A DNA stretch of 64,000 nt from contig NC_037682.1 in assembly GCF_003255815.1 (NCBI RefSeq), positions 48,843,524-48,907,523 on the forward strand. Reading direction: 5' to 3'. A program made the translations under genes and the position numbers. How positions within the stretch are numbered: position 1 is the first letter of the stretch; each line of letters begins with the position of its first letter. The notes beneath the pieces were generated by a model. It was not told the origin of the DNA, did not search any database, and worked only from the letters and a program-made list of their open reading frames with translations. The DNA is from Theropithecus gelada (Eukaryota > Chordata > Mammalia > Primates > Cercopithecidae). This document shows positions 1-10,600 of this stretch, piece after piece.

Positions 1-95
1 CCCAATTGCTCTGTGATTTAAAGAGACGGACGCGCGGTATTTGGAGAGCCAAACTTGTCGCAGCAGATTGGAGGAACCCAGTCGCGCTCCAGCCT
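1..95. other. CpG-rich patch at the window edge
   Basis: Several CpG dinucleotides occur within about 90 bases (around 27-38, 58-60 and 81-87), unlike the following 2 kb. This may be the right edge of a CpG island lying mostly outside the window. No gene is recognisable. Confidence 0.35.
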
Positions 96-1880
96 TTCTG
101 TCCCTGATGTTTCACCTCTCTAGGTGGCTCTTCCCTGAGGACTTGGTCTTTGAGACATAATCTACACCCCTCTTTTCTCTGCAGGCATTTAGGACAGGTC
201 CTTCAATGTTAACCTCTTTAGGCTTTGGAGAGGATTTTTGGTCGTTGTGGTTGAGTTCCAGGGCAGACAGCTGAGGACTGCGAGGCTCTGGAACAGGCCC
301 AACTACACTCTAACACACACAGAGGAGATCTGACTCCTGTCCTGGCTAGAAACACCAGTCTGAGCTTGCCCCTTGGGCCTTAGAGGTCAAGGGGCCGGCA
401 GGCAGTTCTGGGAGCCCTGGCCTTTAAGAGCTGCCCAGCAAGGTACCAGGGCATACTTCTTATTGACCTCCAAGCTCTGGTGCCTAGACACAGATTTTCC
501 AGTCCTGAAAGTCACCATGGGTGGTGGAGACACAAGATTTCTTGCTGGGGGCTAACTCTCCTCCCAAAAACGTGAAGTCAGTTTAACTCACAGTCCCCAA
601 GCTACCAGTCTTCCAGTATTGTATTTCCTGGTGGGCCAGGAGCATATGACTATTTCTTCTGCCCCACAGATCCTAGGTGCTCATCTTCACTCTTAATCTC
701 TGCCTTTTTCTTATCTGGAGTTTATATGAAACCAACATGGAGTATACTTTAAAAAGGCAGTATATGATCGAAAGCTCAGTTTCTGTTCCATCTTCTGTGC
801 TTGCATCCTGTCTCCATTTTCTTCAAAGATAATGTAATAGAGATGAGACTTTCTCCCCTTTATCTTTGATCAGTTCATCTGTGGGAGCTCTTCCTCATGC
901 GGACAACTTTAGATTGTCCTGAAACTTTCTGATTTCTCCAGTTAGCATTCATGACTCCTCTCTTTTGGTCCATATGTCCTTTCACAAAGTCTTTTTCGAT
1001 GAAGTGTCTCAAAGCGGCCATCTCATATGAGTTTCTATACAGTAAGGATCTCTCCTTCACAAATCTCTGCAGGTTATGCTGGTGCTTCAGAACCTCTTTC
1101 CCAGCTTTTATCTTGATGTAGTTTTGACTTTCCACTGACTTCAGTTTCTCAAATCTAGTCTATTTCTTTGGGCCTGGGTTAAGGCAGGCCAACCTCACCT
1201 CGTGCATACTGCCTCTAGTTAGCCCTGTACTGCTATCAAAGCTAGTTTTCTCATCTATCTTTTATATTCTGCATCTCTACTACCTGAGACCTTATTTCCT
1301 GTCCTGGTCCTCCAGCTTTTTTTTTGCACTGAGATAAAGTTTCAGGTGTCTACTTCTTTATGACATTCTGTGTCTTTCAAATCTATAAATCTACCCTACA
1401 CATGACTCAAAGGGAATCTTTATTTAGGTTTTTCTCTGGGGGTCGTTTATTAACATAACTTTCTACATCTGACTTAGGCATTTTTATATGTCATCCTGGG
1501 TGACTGAAACTTTTCATCTTCAACAACCTTTAACCTTTAATCCACCCCTCTTGAAATTGTTTCTCTAAATCTTTTCCTCCACAAAGTTGAGGTAATATAC
1601 ATATATCACCCACGCAATCCCAAACAATGAAGACTTATCCATATAACAGTATAACAATTGTGGAATTGTTTTATTTGTTGTTGTGAAAATCTAATTTTTT
1701 TTGGTGGTTTGTATGTGTCCTGTTATTTATAATAATTTGAACCCATAAACTACATAATCCATATGGCCTCTAGAACACTGCCACGTCCTGTGTGAATTGC
1801 TTTTTCTTTTCTTTTCTTTTTTTTCAATGTTTCCTCCTCTGTCGTTTAAAATGTTTCTCTTCCCCCATTTGCTGAGATCC
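96..1880. other. Unique sequence, no gene recognised
   Basis: I see no recognisable Alu or L1 and no convincing exon here. On the minus strand about 870-1,160 is open for roughly 95 codons and reads like ordinary protein, but the frame has no good ATG start and I do not recognise the product. A processed-pseudogene fragment or a chance open frame are both possible. Confidence 0.4.
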
Positions 1881-2640
1881 TACTAAGTGGTGTCTTTTAA
1901 TCATCTCTGCTTCCTTCATCTCTTTCTTTTCTCTCTTTTGACTACTTCTCCTTTTCATTTTCCTTCATCCTTCTTATTGTTCATCCTAACATCCACCCTT
2001 CTTGTCTTCTCCCTGGCCTGCCTGTCCTTCCTCTTCTCCGTTTGTCTCGTGACTTGCTTTTGTGGTCTAGTTCTGTCTCTTAGTACTTCTTAACATTCAG
2101 CCCATGCCTCCTATCACCTAACTTTTCCAAAGCACAAGCTACCATTCCTACATTTTCCTTTACCATTTGACTTCCCCACTTTCTGCAGTTTGATCCTTTT
2201 TTTTTCTCTCTCCCAGTTGCCTACCTTTTCCATGCTACAGTTTGCCTTTCTCCTGACTCCTCCTCCCAGCAGCCCTAGCCCCAATAGAGCTCTTTTGGTC
2301 CTTTTCCCCTCAGCCTGCCTCTCCCCCACCTAGTACTTGTGCCCATTCTCCTCTGACCCCAACTCTCTCTCTTCTTTGTCTCCTTCTAGTTCTCCCCTAG
2401 TAGTTGCTTCACTGTCTCTTTCCAGGCGCTTTCCCCAGTTCCAGTCTCTGGTCTCGCTGGTCTCTCTGCCCTCCTCTCTCTTTGCGGCTCTCTCTTGCCT
2501 TTGCCTCCCGCTCTCCCCTCCTTCTTCCCCCGGCCCGCCCTCCTCCCTCCCAGCTTCTCTGCCTGGCTCGCTGCCTCCCTCGCCTCTTGTCTCATCTTGC
2601 CTGTGTTGTCTGGGAGGGGAGCCCTGCCTCCTCTCCCTCG
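1881..2640. repeat. Long pyrimidine-rich tract (low complexity)
   Basis: The plus strand is dominated by C and T for about 750 bases, with many runs of TCTC, CCTCC and CTTT. It is densest at about 2,340-2,600, just upstream of the CpG-rich block. Open frames read through it (for example 2,337-2,726 plus) are rich in Ser, Pro and Leu and look like composition artefacts. Confidence 0.7.
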
Positions 2641-2698
2641 CTCAGATCAATGCCCTGGCCACTCACTTTCTGATGTTGCACGACGGGAAATGCTTTGA

Positions 2699-2712
2699 AT
2701 ACTTACGACATG
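2699..2712 (-). other. Candidate splice donor, minus strand
   Basis: Read on the minus strand the sequence is CATGTC then GTAAGTATT, a near-consensus U2 donor (GTAAGT). It lies at the edge of the CpG-rich block, so a minus-strand first exon could extend from here toward higher coordinates (about 2,707-2,900). No TATA box is seen. The donor is observed; transcription is inferred. Confidence 0.3.
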
Positions 2713-2769
2713 GCCGCTCACACTGATTGCCAAGATTGACAGCACTAACCATCGCCTTCACTTGTTCCA

Positions 2770-3570
2770 GGGTGAAGCCCCTAGTCACCCCGCTCCGCGC
2801 GCACCTCCTGGCACCCCGGCGGCAAACTTCTGCCGCTCTGCACTGCCCCCGCCCGTGGCGGGACACCCCCGCAGACCTGAGTTAACGGGCTACGCCGGCC
2901 GCGGCGCTGGGGGGTTCTGTTCCCTTGCTTCCCGGACTGTGCCAATTGACCTAGCACCGACTCCCCTTACTTTTAATTTTTTTTTATTTGTATCTTTCCC
3001 TTTTTCTTTAATGCCATTTACTCCTGCGGCGCAGCGCACAAGGAGCCCTCCCGCGCGGTACCATCCTGGAGCCCGCCCAGGTAACCGGGACGGAGCGAGC
3101 GATCTCGAGAGCGAGGGAGGCAGAGCCAGGGCGCGCGGCCCGCTGTGAGCTACCTGTTGGGGCGCCGGAGGGGGCAGGGGGCAGGAGCCCAGGGTCTGGC
3201 CGCCGTTCCCCGGCGTCCTCCGCTCCTGCCCTTCCGGGCACTCCAGGGTTAGTTTCTGTGAGCTGGGACCGAGGGGCTGGGGCAGGACAGGCAGAGGGAC
3301 GAGAGCCGAGCGAGCGGAGCCCTGAGAGGGCGCGGGTGGTTGAGAACCGCGGCTGCCGGGCCGGGGAGGGTTTGCGTACTTGGCTGGGGAGGGGAAAGGA
3401 GGAGGAGGAGCGGGAGGAGGGCGCTCCGAGGGGCCGACGCGGAGGGGGAGTGGAGGGAGAGAAAGGGGCCCCGGCGCCCGCGGCTCGCTGGTGGACGCGC
3501 TTGATCCCGAGGATGCGTCCCCCTCTTGGAGAGTTGCGCCTTGTTCCGGAGTGACAGATCTGCGTGGCAG
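2770..3570. promoter_or_regulatory. CpG-island-like block 1
   Basis: The segment is GC-rich with very frequent CpG, no recognised repeats and several G-runs (for example 3,165-3,200 and 3,380-3,440). It contrasts sharply with the CpG-poor, AT-rich remainder of the window. Such blocks commonly mark promoters of housekeeping or developmental genes. Overlapping long open frames on both strands are rich in Pro, Arg, Gly and Ala and show no recognisable domain, so I treat them as composition artefacts. Confidence 0.7.
3078..3086 (+). other. Candidate splice donor, plus strand
   Basis: CAG followed by GTAACC lies inside the CpG-rich block and could end a plus-strand 5' untranslated exon. Matching this motif alone is weak evidence. 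Confidence 0.2.
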
Positions 3571-4034
3571 GCGTCTGTTTTTCTCCCCTTCACCTCCCCT
3601 CCAAAAAATCCACTCTGAGAAAACACATGTTGTAGCCGTAGATAACTGTGCATAGGACACTAAGGCAAAAGGGCAGGGACAGGGACACAACGCAACCTTT
3701 GACAACAGAAAGCTGTTATCGCCATCCTAAGTATTCGTCGGGAAATCTGTCTGCCCTCTCGGCCCACCTCACTCCTCCACCTCCGCCTCCCCGCATAGAT
3801 ATTCTAATCTATATAATTGGGAATGATGTGAAAAAGAAGTCAGGTGGCTTAGAGAATGAATTTGTAAGTCTCCGTGAAGTTTGAGGTAGGTATTGCATTG
3901 AAGTTCGCGCAAGTGTGTGATAGAGGAAGCTTGTGTGGCTGCGTGTGTAGTCATCCCCCCTTGTTCTGTGAAAGCAAATGCGTGTCGGCTTTGAAGGTTC
4001 AGATGGGACCGCTGGGCGGTAATGCCCTCCATGT

Positions 4035-4049
4035 CCACAAGAGGGCAAC
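4035..4049 (+). promoter_or_regulatory. Strong CTCF-like motif
   Basis: CCACAAGAGGGCAAC matches the CTCF core (CCASYAGRKGGCRSY) at 13 of 15 positions, in plus orientation, between CpG-rich blocks. CTCF binds such sites as insulators and loop anchors. Occupancy cannot be judged from sequence. Confidence 0.5.
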
Positions 4050-4162
4050 ATCCCGAGGGCTTTGTGAGCGCTGTATCTCTTGTTACCGCTGCAGGCTTGG
4101 GTTTAGAGAAAGTTATACTGAAACTTTTAAAAAACTGATATCACATCTTATTTTGCGATACT

Positions 4163-4230
4163 AAAAAAAGAAAGATATAAAGAAAAAAAAAGAGGGAAGC
4201 GAAGAAAGAAGAGAGAAAGAGAAAGGCAGG
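4163..4230. repeat. Polypurine tract
   Basis: About 68 bases are nearly all A and G, interrupted by only a few pyrimidines, in a low-complexity GAAA/GAGA pattern. It separates an AT-rich stretch from a GC-rich one inside the promoter-like region. Confidence 0.65.
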
Positions 4231-4239
4231 TAGCCAGTC

Positions 4240-4720
4240 TACCCCGGGAGAGCCCTAGTCACACCGAGACTAGGGGGAGGGCTGTTTTAATTGTGGGTTT
4301 GGCCGACTGACGACTGGAGTGCCCTCCTCGGCTGTCTTAGTTGTAGCCGGAGGTCATGTAAATCGACCTTAAAAGAATGCATAAGCCATAAATTAAAATA
4401 AACCCTCATCCAAGGGCTGATCCATAAGTAGACAATATCCAACCTGGACAAAACGGGCTTCCCTTGCGAGCCGACCTAAACCGCATCCCCCAAAGAATAG
4501 AGACTAAATGCAAAGTAAGTTTCCTAGCAAATATTTTGTTTTCTTGAAAAGTGCTGGGTTGATTCGCTGTGTGACTGCGACGCCACCGTGTTCGGAGCGC
4601 TTCAATGTCAGCCAGGCTCTGGGTGCGGGAGGTCGGGAGGACCCGCTGAGCTTCTGGGCTTCTTAATGCTACCCCCACCCCACCCCGATTTAGATTTGGA
4701 AACTTAGGATGTTTGTGGGG
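4240..4720. other. Unique sequence between CpG-rich blocks
   Basis: No repeats are recognised. It contains short AT-rich, homeodomain-type words (around 4,388-4,400) and a donor-like word AAAGTAAGT at 4,510-4,518. No coding evidence is seen. Confidence 0.3.
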
Positions 4721-5480
4721 TTGACACAGGGCGGGCGGGAGTCGAGGATCTTCGCCGCTCTCTCGCCGGAATGAAGTTTACTCGGAGGAGTTCATAAAGA
4801 AAACCCGGGTCGCTAGAAAACGCTTGCGCTCCCTCCTCCCACCCTCACCCCACCGCAGCTCTGCCGCAACTTTCCCGGGACACCGCTCGAGTTGCCTCCA
4901 GCTCCCTCCGCTTGTCTCCTTTCCTTTCCCCTTTCCCCGTTTTTGGACAGTACTTTTTAATGATCTTTTCAGGAATAAACAAACCGAATTCCAAGCCCAT
5001 CCGAAATCCAAGTGCTAACTGATCTGTGGTTCTCTTTACCCTGGCCGCGAGGGCAGTGGTGCCTGACCTGGCGGGAGCGGGGGCGAGGGGTAGCTCAGCT
5101 CAGCCGGGCGCGGACTTCGCCACGGAGTCAGCCGGCGGAGCGCACCGTCGCCGGCTCGTTTCTTCCCCGCCCCGCGTCCCTGAGCCCAGCCGGCGCCCTC
5201 CGTCCTTCTCGGCGCCCTGCCGGGGCCCCGCCACCCGCCGCTCCTCTGCAGCCCGGGCCGCGGTCCGCTGCTCCCGGGCTCGGCCCAGGGCAGGGGGCGG
5301 TGCTGCCACCCGCCCCGGGGCCCAGCCGGAGCCCGGGCGCTCCCGCGGGAGCTGCTTTCTTCCTTCTCCCTTAAAGGGCCGGGCAGAGAAGGGAAAGGGC
5401 TTGTGCAAAGGCTGCTGGGGTTGTGCTCCGATGCCGGGAGGAGCAGCCCGGGGCTGCTGAGGACAGATTAGCTCTGTGCC
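4720..5480. promoter_or_regulatory. CpG-island-like block 2
   Basis: This is the densest CpG region of the window, especially 5,080-5,350, with GC-box-like words such as GGGGGCGG at 5,292-5,299 and no repeats. It is a good candidate for a TATA-less promoter. Long open frames on both strands (for example 5,012-5,374 plus and 5,100-5,408 minus) are Pro/Arg/Gly/Ala-rich without domains and are probably artefacts. Confidence 0.7.
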
Positions 5481-5540
5481 CGGCTGCTTCCCGGGCGCTC
5501 CGCAAAGCTTTACGATAAAAAGAATTGGTGTGTTCGGAGC

Positions 5541-5673
5541 AGATAAAAGGTGGCTGTCGCCAGCCTGTTTTGAATTTTATTTACGCTCTCTTAGGTTGAC
5601 CAAGTTTGAAAACGTTGTTTTGTGTGAATTGTCAGATATTGAATGCCGCCCCTATTTGGGGACTAAAAATAAG
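5541..5673 (+). promoter_or_regulatory. Candidate GATA / CArG-like / MEF2 site cluster
   Basis: AGATAA (GATA-type) is at 5,541-5,546. CCTATTTGGG at 5,651-5,660 is a CArG box (SRF site) with one mismatch. CTAAAAATAA at 5,663-5,672 is a perfect MEF2 consensus only two bases downstream. The cluster adjoins the densest CpG block. MEF2 and SRF sites side by side are typical of muscle and immediate-early control regions, but function here is inferred. Confidence 0.4.
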
Positions 5674-5819
5674 TCTTCCACTGAACTGGCGGGGCTGGGC
5701 TGTTTGCGAGATGGGCTGTCTTGGGCTGCTTTTATGTGTGAGACTCTGTGAGGGCCGCGCTTGAAGTTTAGGGCTAGAGGTGGCCCGAAGCCGTCCTTGT
5801 GGCAAACTGGGCTGGGCTC

Positions 5820-6500
5820 CGGACCTCCCGCTGCACTGTCAATGGGCGCTCGGATGACGTCCGTGTCCCGGGCGCCGGTGCTAGCGCCGTACTCCGGCGG
5901 CCAAATGGCCCTGGCTGGACGGCCCAACCAGCAACCCGGGGGAGTAGAGATGAGAGAGGGCCCCTCTACTCCCGCCCACCAGGGTCTTTTCTCTCCTGCC
6001 CTTTCTAGTCACATGCCGAGGTTTTTCCCCGGGTCCCGAGGAGAACAGACACAGCCCCGCCCAGTCTATTTCTAGGAGGTGGGTTTGTTGAATAAAAAAG
6101 GTCAAGTGGTCAAGTCTGCGAGCTGGTCCATGGCGAGGGGGGACAGGACGGACACCTGGCAAGGCCTGCCCTGCCTGTCCCCCCAACCCTGGCCGGCCCG
6201 CCCGCCCACGGCTGGCCTCCGTAGGCCACATTCTTGCGCTAAGTTCGTGAGGCTGTGGGAAAAGCAATCCTGAACCGGCCAAGGGCCGGCGAAGCTGATC
6301 CCGCAATGGCATTTTGTTTTGAACAGTTGCTGGGGTTGACGTTTCCTCATAAGGTAAGGTGTCACTGGACAGTCGGCTGCCCAAATGCCACATGTATAAT
6401 TAGCCTGCGCACTCAGCACCTCTTCCCTGAGGCCCGCAGGCACGGGCTTGGCCGACCCGGTCCGCTCAGCTCCGTTCTGGGTTCCAGGATTCCCGAGGGA
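5820..6500. promoter_or_regulatory. CpG-rich shoulder with candidate plus-strand donor
   Basis: GC- and CpG-rich unique sequence continues to about 6,500. AAG|GTAAGG at 6,351-6,359 is a good splice donor on the plus strand and could end a 5' exon beginning in this block. Open frames here have no recognisable domain. Confidence 0.45.
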
Positions 6501-7345
6501 GGGCTGAACCGGCCAGGGCAGCCTCGGGAGGCCGTGGCAGAGAAGACTGTGACGGTGTAGCCTTGTCTTGGATTTTAAAAATATTTTCTTTTCTTCTCTT
6601 CCTATTTTATCTTCTTGTTTTTCGGCTGTTGAGGAACTATTGGTAAGAGGGGTACTGGACACCAGGGCAGAGTACAGACTGAATGGGAAAAGGAGATGCA
6701 GAGAAAATCTGGCAACATACCTATTCTTCACACCCCACCCATGGGGGAGGGCTGCTAGTGGCCCTCTGCACCAACCCAGTAAGACCATCCCAGGCTTGGC
6801 ATTGTATGTCCTGGCTTGGGTAGGGACTTCAGGCTTCTAGGTTGGATTGTTCACCTGTCTCTCTGCTCCCTCTCACCCCCACTCCCACAGGTCTCTCAGA
6901 AGTTAGTGTCTGTGCTCTGATTGCAGCTTCTGGTTACCCCCTCCAGGCCTAGCCATTTGGGGCTGCTAGTGATCACTGTGGGAAAGCCTGGGCAGATCTG
7001 CTATCTTTCCCTGTCTCACTCTGGTTCAGCCTGGGGTTCTTAGGAGCAGTGCCTTGTTGTTGCTTGAGCTTCCTGCCTAGCTTCCTAGATCCCAGTGTCA
7101 GGTCTGCTTTAGCCTGCACTCTCTGGCAGAGACCAGATTTCTGCAGCCGTGAACATGACTTTCCCTCTGTCACCCTGTGCAGTTACCCTGGAATTCAACA
7201 CTTAGGATTAGGCACTTGCATCAGTCTTCCTCCTCCCCTTGTTTCTAGGCCACTCAGATATGCCTGTTACCTACTAGAAGATTCTTTTTTATTTCAAAAC
7301 AAACAAACAAGTAAACATCCTAAATCTTTCACAAGTTTAGTGGGA
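6500..7345. other. Unique sequence, no gene seen
   Basis: The sequence has mixed composition with falling CpG density. I recognise no repeat and no supported exon. Confidence 0.4.
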
Positions 7346-7347
7346 CA

Positions 7348-7684
7348 GGATTAGCTTTTCTTTTCTTTTTTTTTTTCTTTTTTTATTTGAGACGGAGTCT
7401 GGCTCTGTCGCCCAGGCTGGAGTGCAATGGCATGATCTCGGCTCACTGTAACCTCTGCCTCCTGGGTTCAAGCGATTCTTTGCCTCAGCCTCCCGAGTAA
7501 CTGGGATTACAGGCACATGCCACCACGCCTGGCTAATTTTTGTGTTTTTGTAGAGATGGGGTTTCACCATGTTGGCCAGGCTGGTCTTGAACTCCTGACC
7601 TCAGGTGATCCGCCTGCCTCAGCCTCCCAAAGTGCTGGGATTACAGGCATGAGCAGTCGCGCCTGGCCCAGGGTTAGCTTTTCT
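7348..7684 (-). mobile_element. Alu (AluS-like), full length, with target duplication
   Basis: Reverse-oriented Alu body at about 7,362-7,669, with the poly-A tail as T-runs at the left, both arms, and the ending ...GCCTGGCC. The flanks repeat GGATTAGCTTTTCT (left) and GGGTTAGCTTTTCT (right), a 14-base target-site duplication with one mismatch. Confidence 0.93.
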
Positions 7685-7689
7685 ATGGC

Positions 7690-10600
7690 AGCAAAAGTGT
7701 ACCTTTCTTGGTGGGAAATGGGGACACAGTTTATTAAGTTGCATTTGCTTTTCATTGAACTGATAAAATATTTCATTTTCTCATAATAGGAGAAAAGTTA
7801 TGACTGATTTAGGTATCTTCTGTGCAGTTTTGAAAGTTCCTTTTTGAATACACATATGTGAGCACATGGGCAGTAGGCCAAATGACAAGTAGATTGTTTT
7901 CCTTCTGCATTTTTGAAAACTTCATAAATCAAGAGAAACTGTCCCTATTAAAAAAAAGCAAACAGCCGAAAAACAAGTGTTTCAAACTCTGAAAGCAAGT
8001 GAGCATCACAATTATTAGGTCTAGTTTAAGACTAAAGATAGTAAGTAACCAGGATCCGCATATCAAGTACCAGGGCATTAATTCCACAGGCATACTGACA
8101 TCCTCTGTTGCTTTTCTCATGTACTACCAACACCTCCTTTCTTTTCTCTTCTCCACCATATTCTTTGAGTTATAGTGGCAAAACTAGATAGCTTTTTGTT
8201 TATTGTTTATTCTGTTTATTGTTGCTTTTATTTGATGTTTTGGAAATCATGAGAAGGAACATCCTCTTGGTGTATATGTATTTTTTAAAATGCACAAAAA
8301 ATTGAGTTCTTTATTATGGAGCATGATATAAATTCCTATAATAGTATATTGTGTCACTACAACACAACATTATATTATAAAGATAAATATAAAAATATTA
8401 ATAAAACAGCATCAAGTACCTATACCTTACGCTGGTTCTATAATGGATTTGGTAACTGAATGCCTAGAAGAAATGAGATTAAGTAGGAAAATTATATTGT
8501 CTGTTGAGCATTTTTTCAATAGTAGCAGAAAACAACAGATATTTTTCATTTTAAGGGAAAAGCGTATATGTACAATATGTTAACATAACTGGCAAATTTT
8601 TCTTTTATAATGCTCTAAAATGTATTACTGTAAAAATGATAAATTTTGATGGCATTATTGAGATTTTATGTCTGTTTCTATTTGACCTCTTTTAGGAATT
8701 ATTTAGTTATTGGTCACTGATGAAATTGCTACACATATCTATCTTATATTGAATGTATCAGTGACTTTTAAATAATTTTCTTTCAATTAGTACAATAGGT
8801 ACTGGAATAAATGAATTTCTTTTGAAAATGATAATATACATTGGCTTTAACCCCTACTTTTAATATTTTCTATGCTTTTCTGTTTTGTTTGGTTATGTAT
8901 CTCTTTCCATGTTTGAAAGCATTCTCTTGTTAGTGAGAGAATTCATACATATATATATTTTTCACTATTTACAAACAACTTTCTATGAAAGTATAGAATA
9001 GTACAGCAAAAATTTTGGTTTATCTAAGAGCTATTTGTTTTAATATAGTTTAGGGATGCATATATATCAATTGATGTTTTTCAAGTCAAGTGAAACATTC
9101 CATCAAGCTAATGTGTCTGAGAATACCATATCAGGCACAGACAGGTACTAGAAATGATAAAACACAGATAACTTACAGTAAGATGTTTTGCAGATGGGAT
9201 GTATTATCTGCTCTCATGAGGTTAGATGGGCCATATTACCATTAAAAAATTAATCAAGTTATTTCACAATTATCAAGTTATGTAGGTATGTGAGATTTAA
9301 TGATAACAGATTTTATTATAGAAATCTGCTAAAAATGAACATTCACTGCTGTTTAGAGGAAGAAATGGACTATCTTTGGGTTTGGATTGCTTCTTAAGAA
9401 ATATGCCTCTCCTCTATTATTTTTTCTAATAAGGAAAATAATGTATTAGAACAGTTTATGTATTAATCCTGAGTGTACATTTTCTACTGATTATGCCCTG
9501 AATCTCAATATTCAAGTAAAAAAACCTAGTGCTCCTATATAGCGTAGGAAAAGCAATTTTTATTAATGTAAACCCATTTTAAATGTGTAGCATATCCTTT
9601 TGGCTTGAAGTTTTTCAAATGTGATCCCATACTCATTGTTTTGGTGAGCATTGTATCAGAAACTCTCACCATCCTTTCATTATATATTCATTATTTATTC
9701 ACAGGAAAGTGTTTTTATTTTCCTTGTTCTGTGGAAAAGGGTAAAAGTGTTTCAGTTAATTATTTTGTTTAGACATTTAAACAAACTGGAAATAGTTCAA
9801 AATTTGCATTATGGTTTTTGATAGAGCTTTTCAATTTTTAAGTATTCATTGTAATAGTTTGGATAGAAATATCAATTGAAGAATGTGGGTGGAGGGTGTA
9901 AAATGGATTAGAATTTAAATCTGCTGCAGACGCTCTCAGCTCCAAAACGAGTACTGGTCTGTTTTTCCTCAAATCTGTGGTAGTCTTAAAAAAGGGAACA
10001 TGAAACCCTAAAACCTCAGAGAAGCAGTATCGATTCAGTTCCTAACTGCAAATCCTTCATATCTTTGCTCAAAATATCCAACTTTACACCAATATTAGCC
10101 ATTCTTTTTATAGTGATACCATGCTTAGTAAAAAACTTCTAAGCACTGAGGTCAGGTGTTGAGATTGGATTCTAGTTTATTTTTTATGAATCAGATAAAG
10201 ATTTCTGTGCATGAGACCATATGTGAAGATGAGAGAACAAGAACATTTCCATATCAAAGGCAATATATCTGAAGCTGCATGGTAATTAAAATGCAGTGGT
10301 TTGGACTCTGTGCACTAGCACTTAAGCAGAGCATTGCTGGGACCTTGTGCATCATGCAGGCGGTTGCCTCTTGCATACTTCTTGAAATACACTTATAATT
10401 TTGTACAAACATTTATGCCAGTCCACACTTTTCTGTGGATAATTTGTATTTCATCCAAACCATTCAAAGTAGAAGTTATTTTTTGAGCTACCCCCTCATT
10501 ATGGCTTTTGTGCCTCAACTATTTTTATTCTTCTTGTTTGTATATCTTTTTACCAGAATGATGGCTTGTTTATATTCAGAATCTCTTCTTGCTCCTCTAA

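Noticed and set aside
2337..2726. 129-codon plus-strand open frame through the pyrimidine tract
   Set aside because: Composition is Ser/Pro/Leu-rich because the DNA is nearly all C and T.
2890..3705. 271-codon minus-strand open frame in the CpG-rich block
   Set aside because: It is dominated by Pro, Ser, Arg and Gly, reads through G-runs, overlaps open frames in other phases and shows no domain. GC-rich composition alone explains the missing stops.
3880..3900. let-7-like word TGAGGTAGGTATTGCA
   Set aside because: Only the first eight bases match let-7, with no complementary arm for a miRNA hairpin nearby.
5012..5460. Overlapping plus- and minus-strand open frames around 5.0-5.5 kb
   Set aside because: All are Pro/Arg/Ala/Gly-rich and mutually overlapping, as expected for a CpG island rather than coding sequence.
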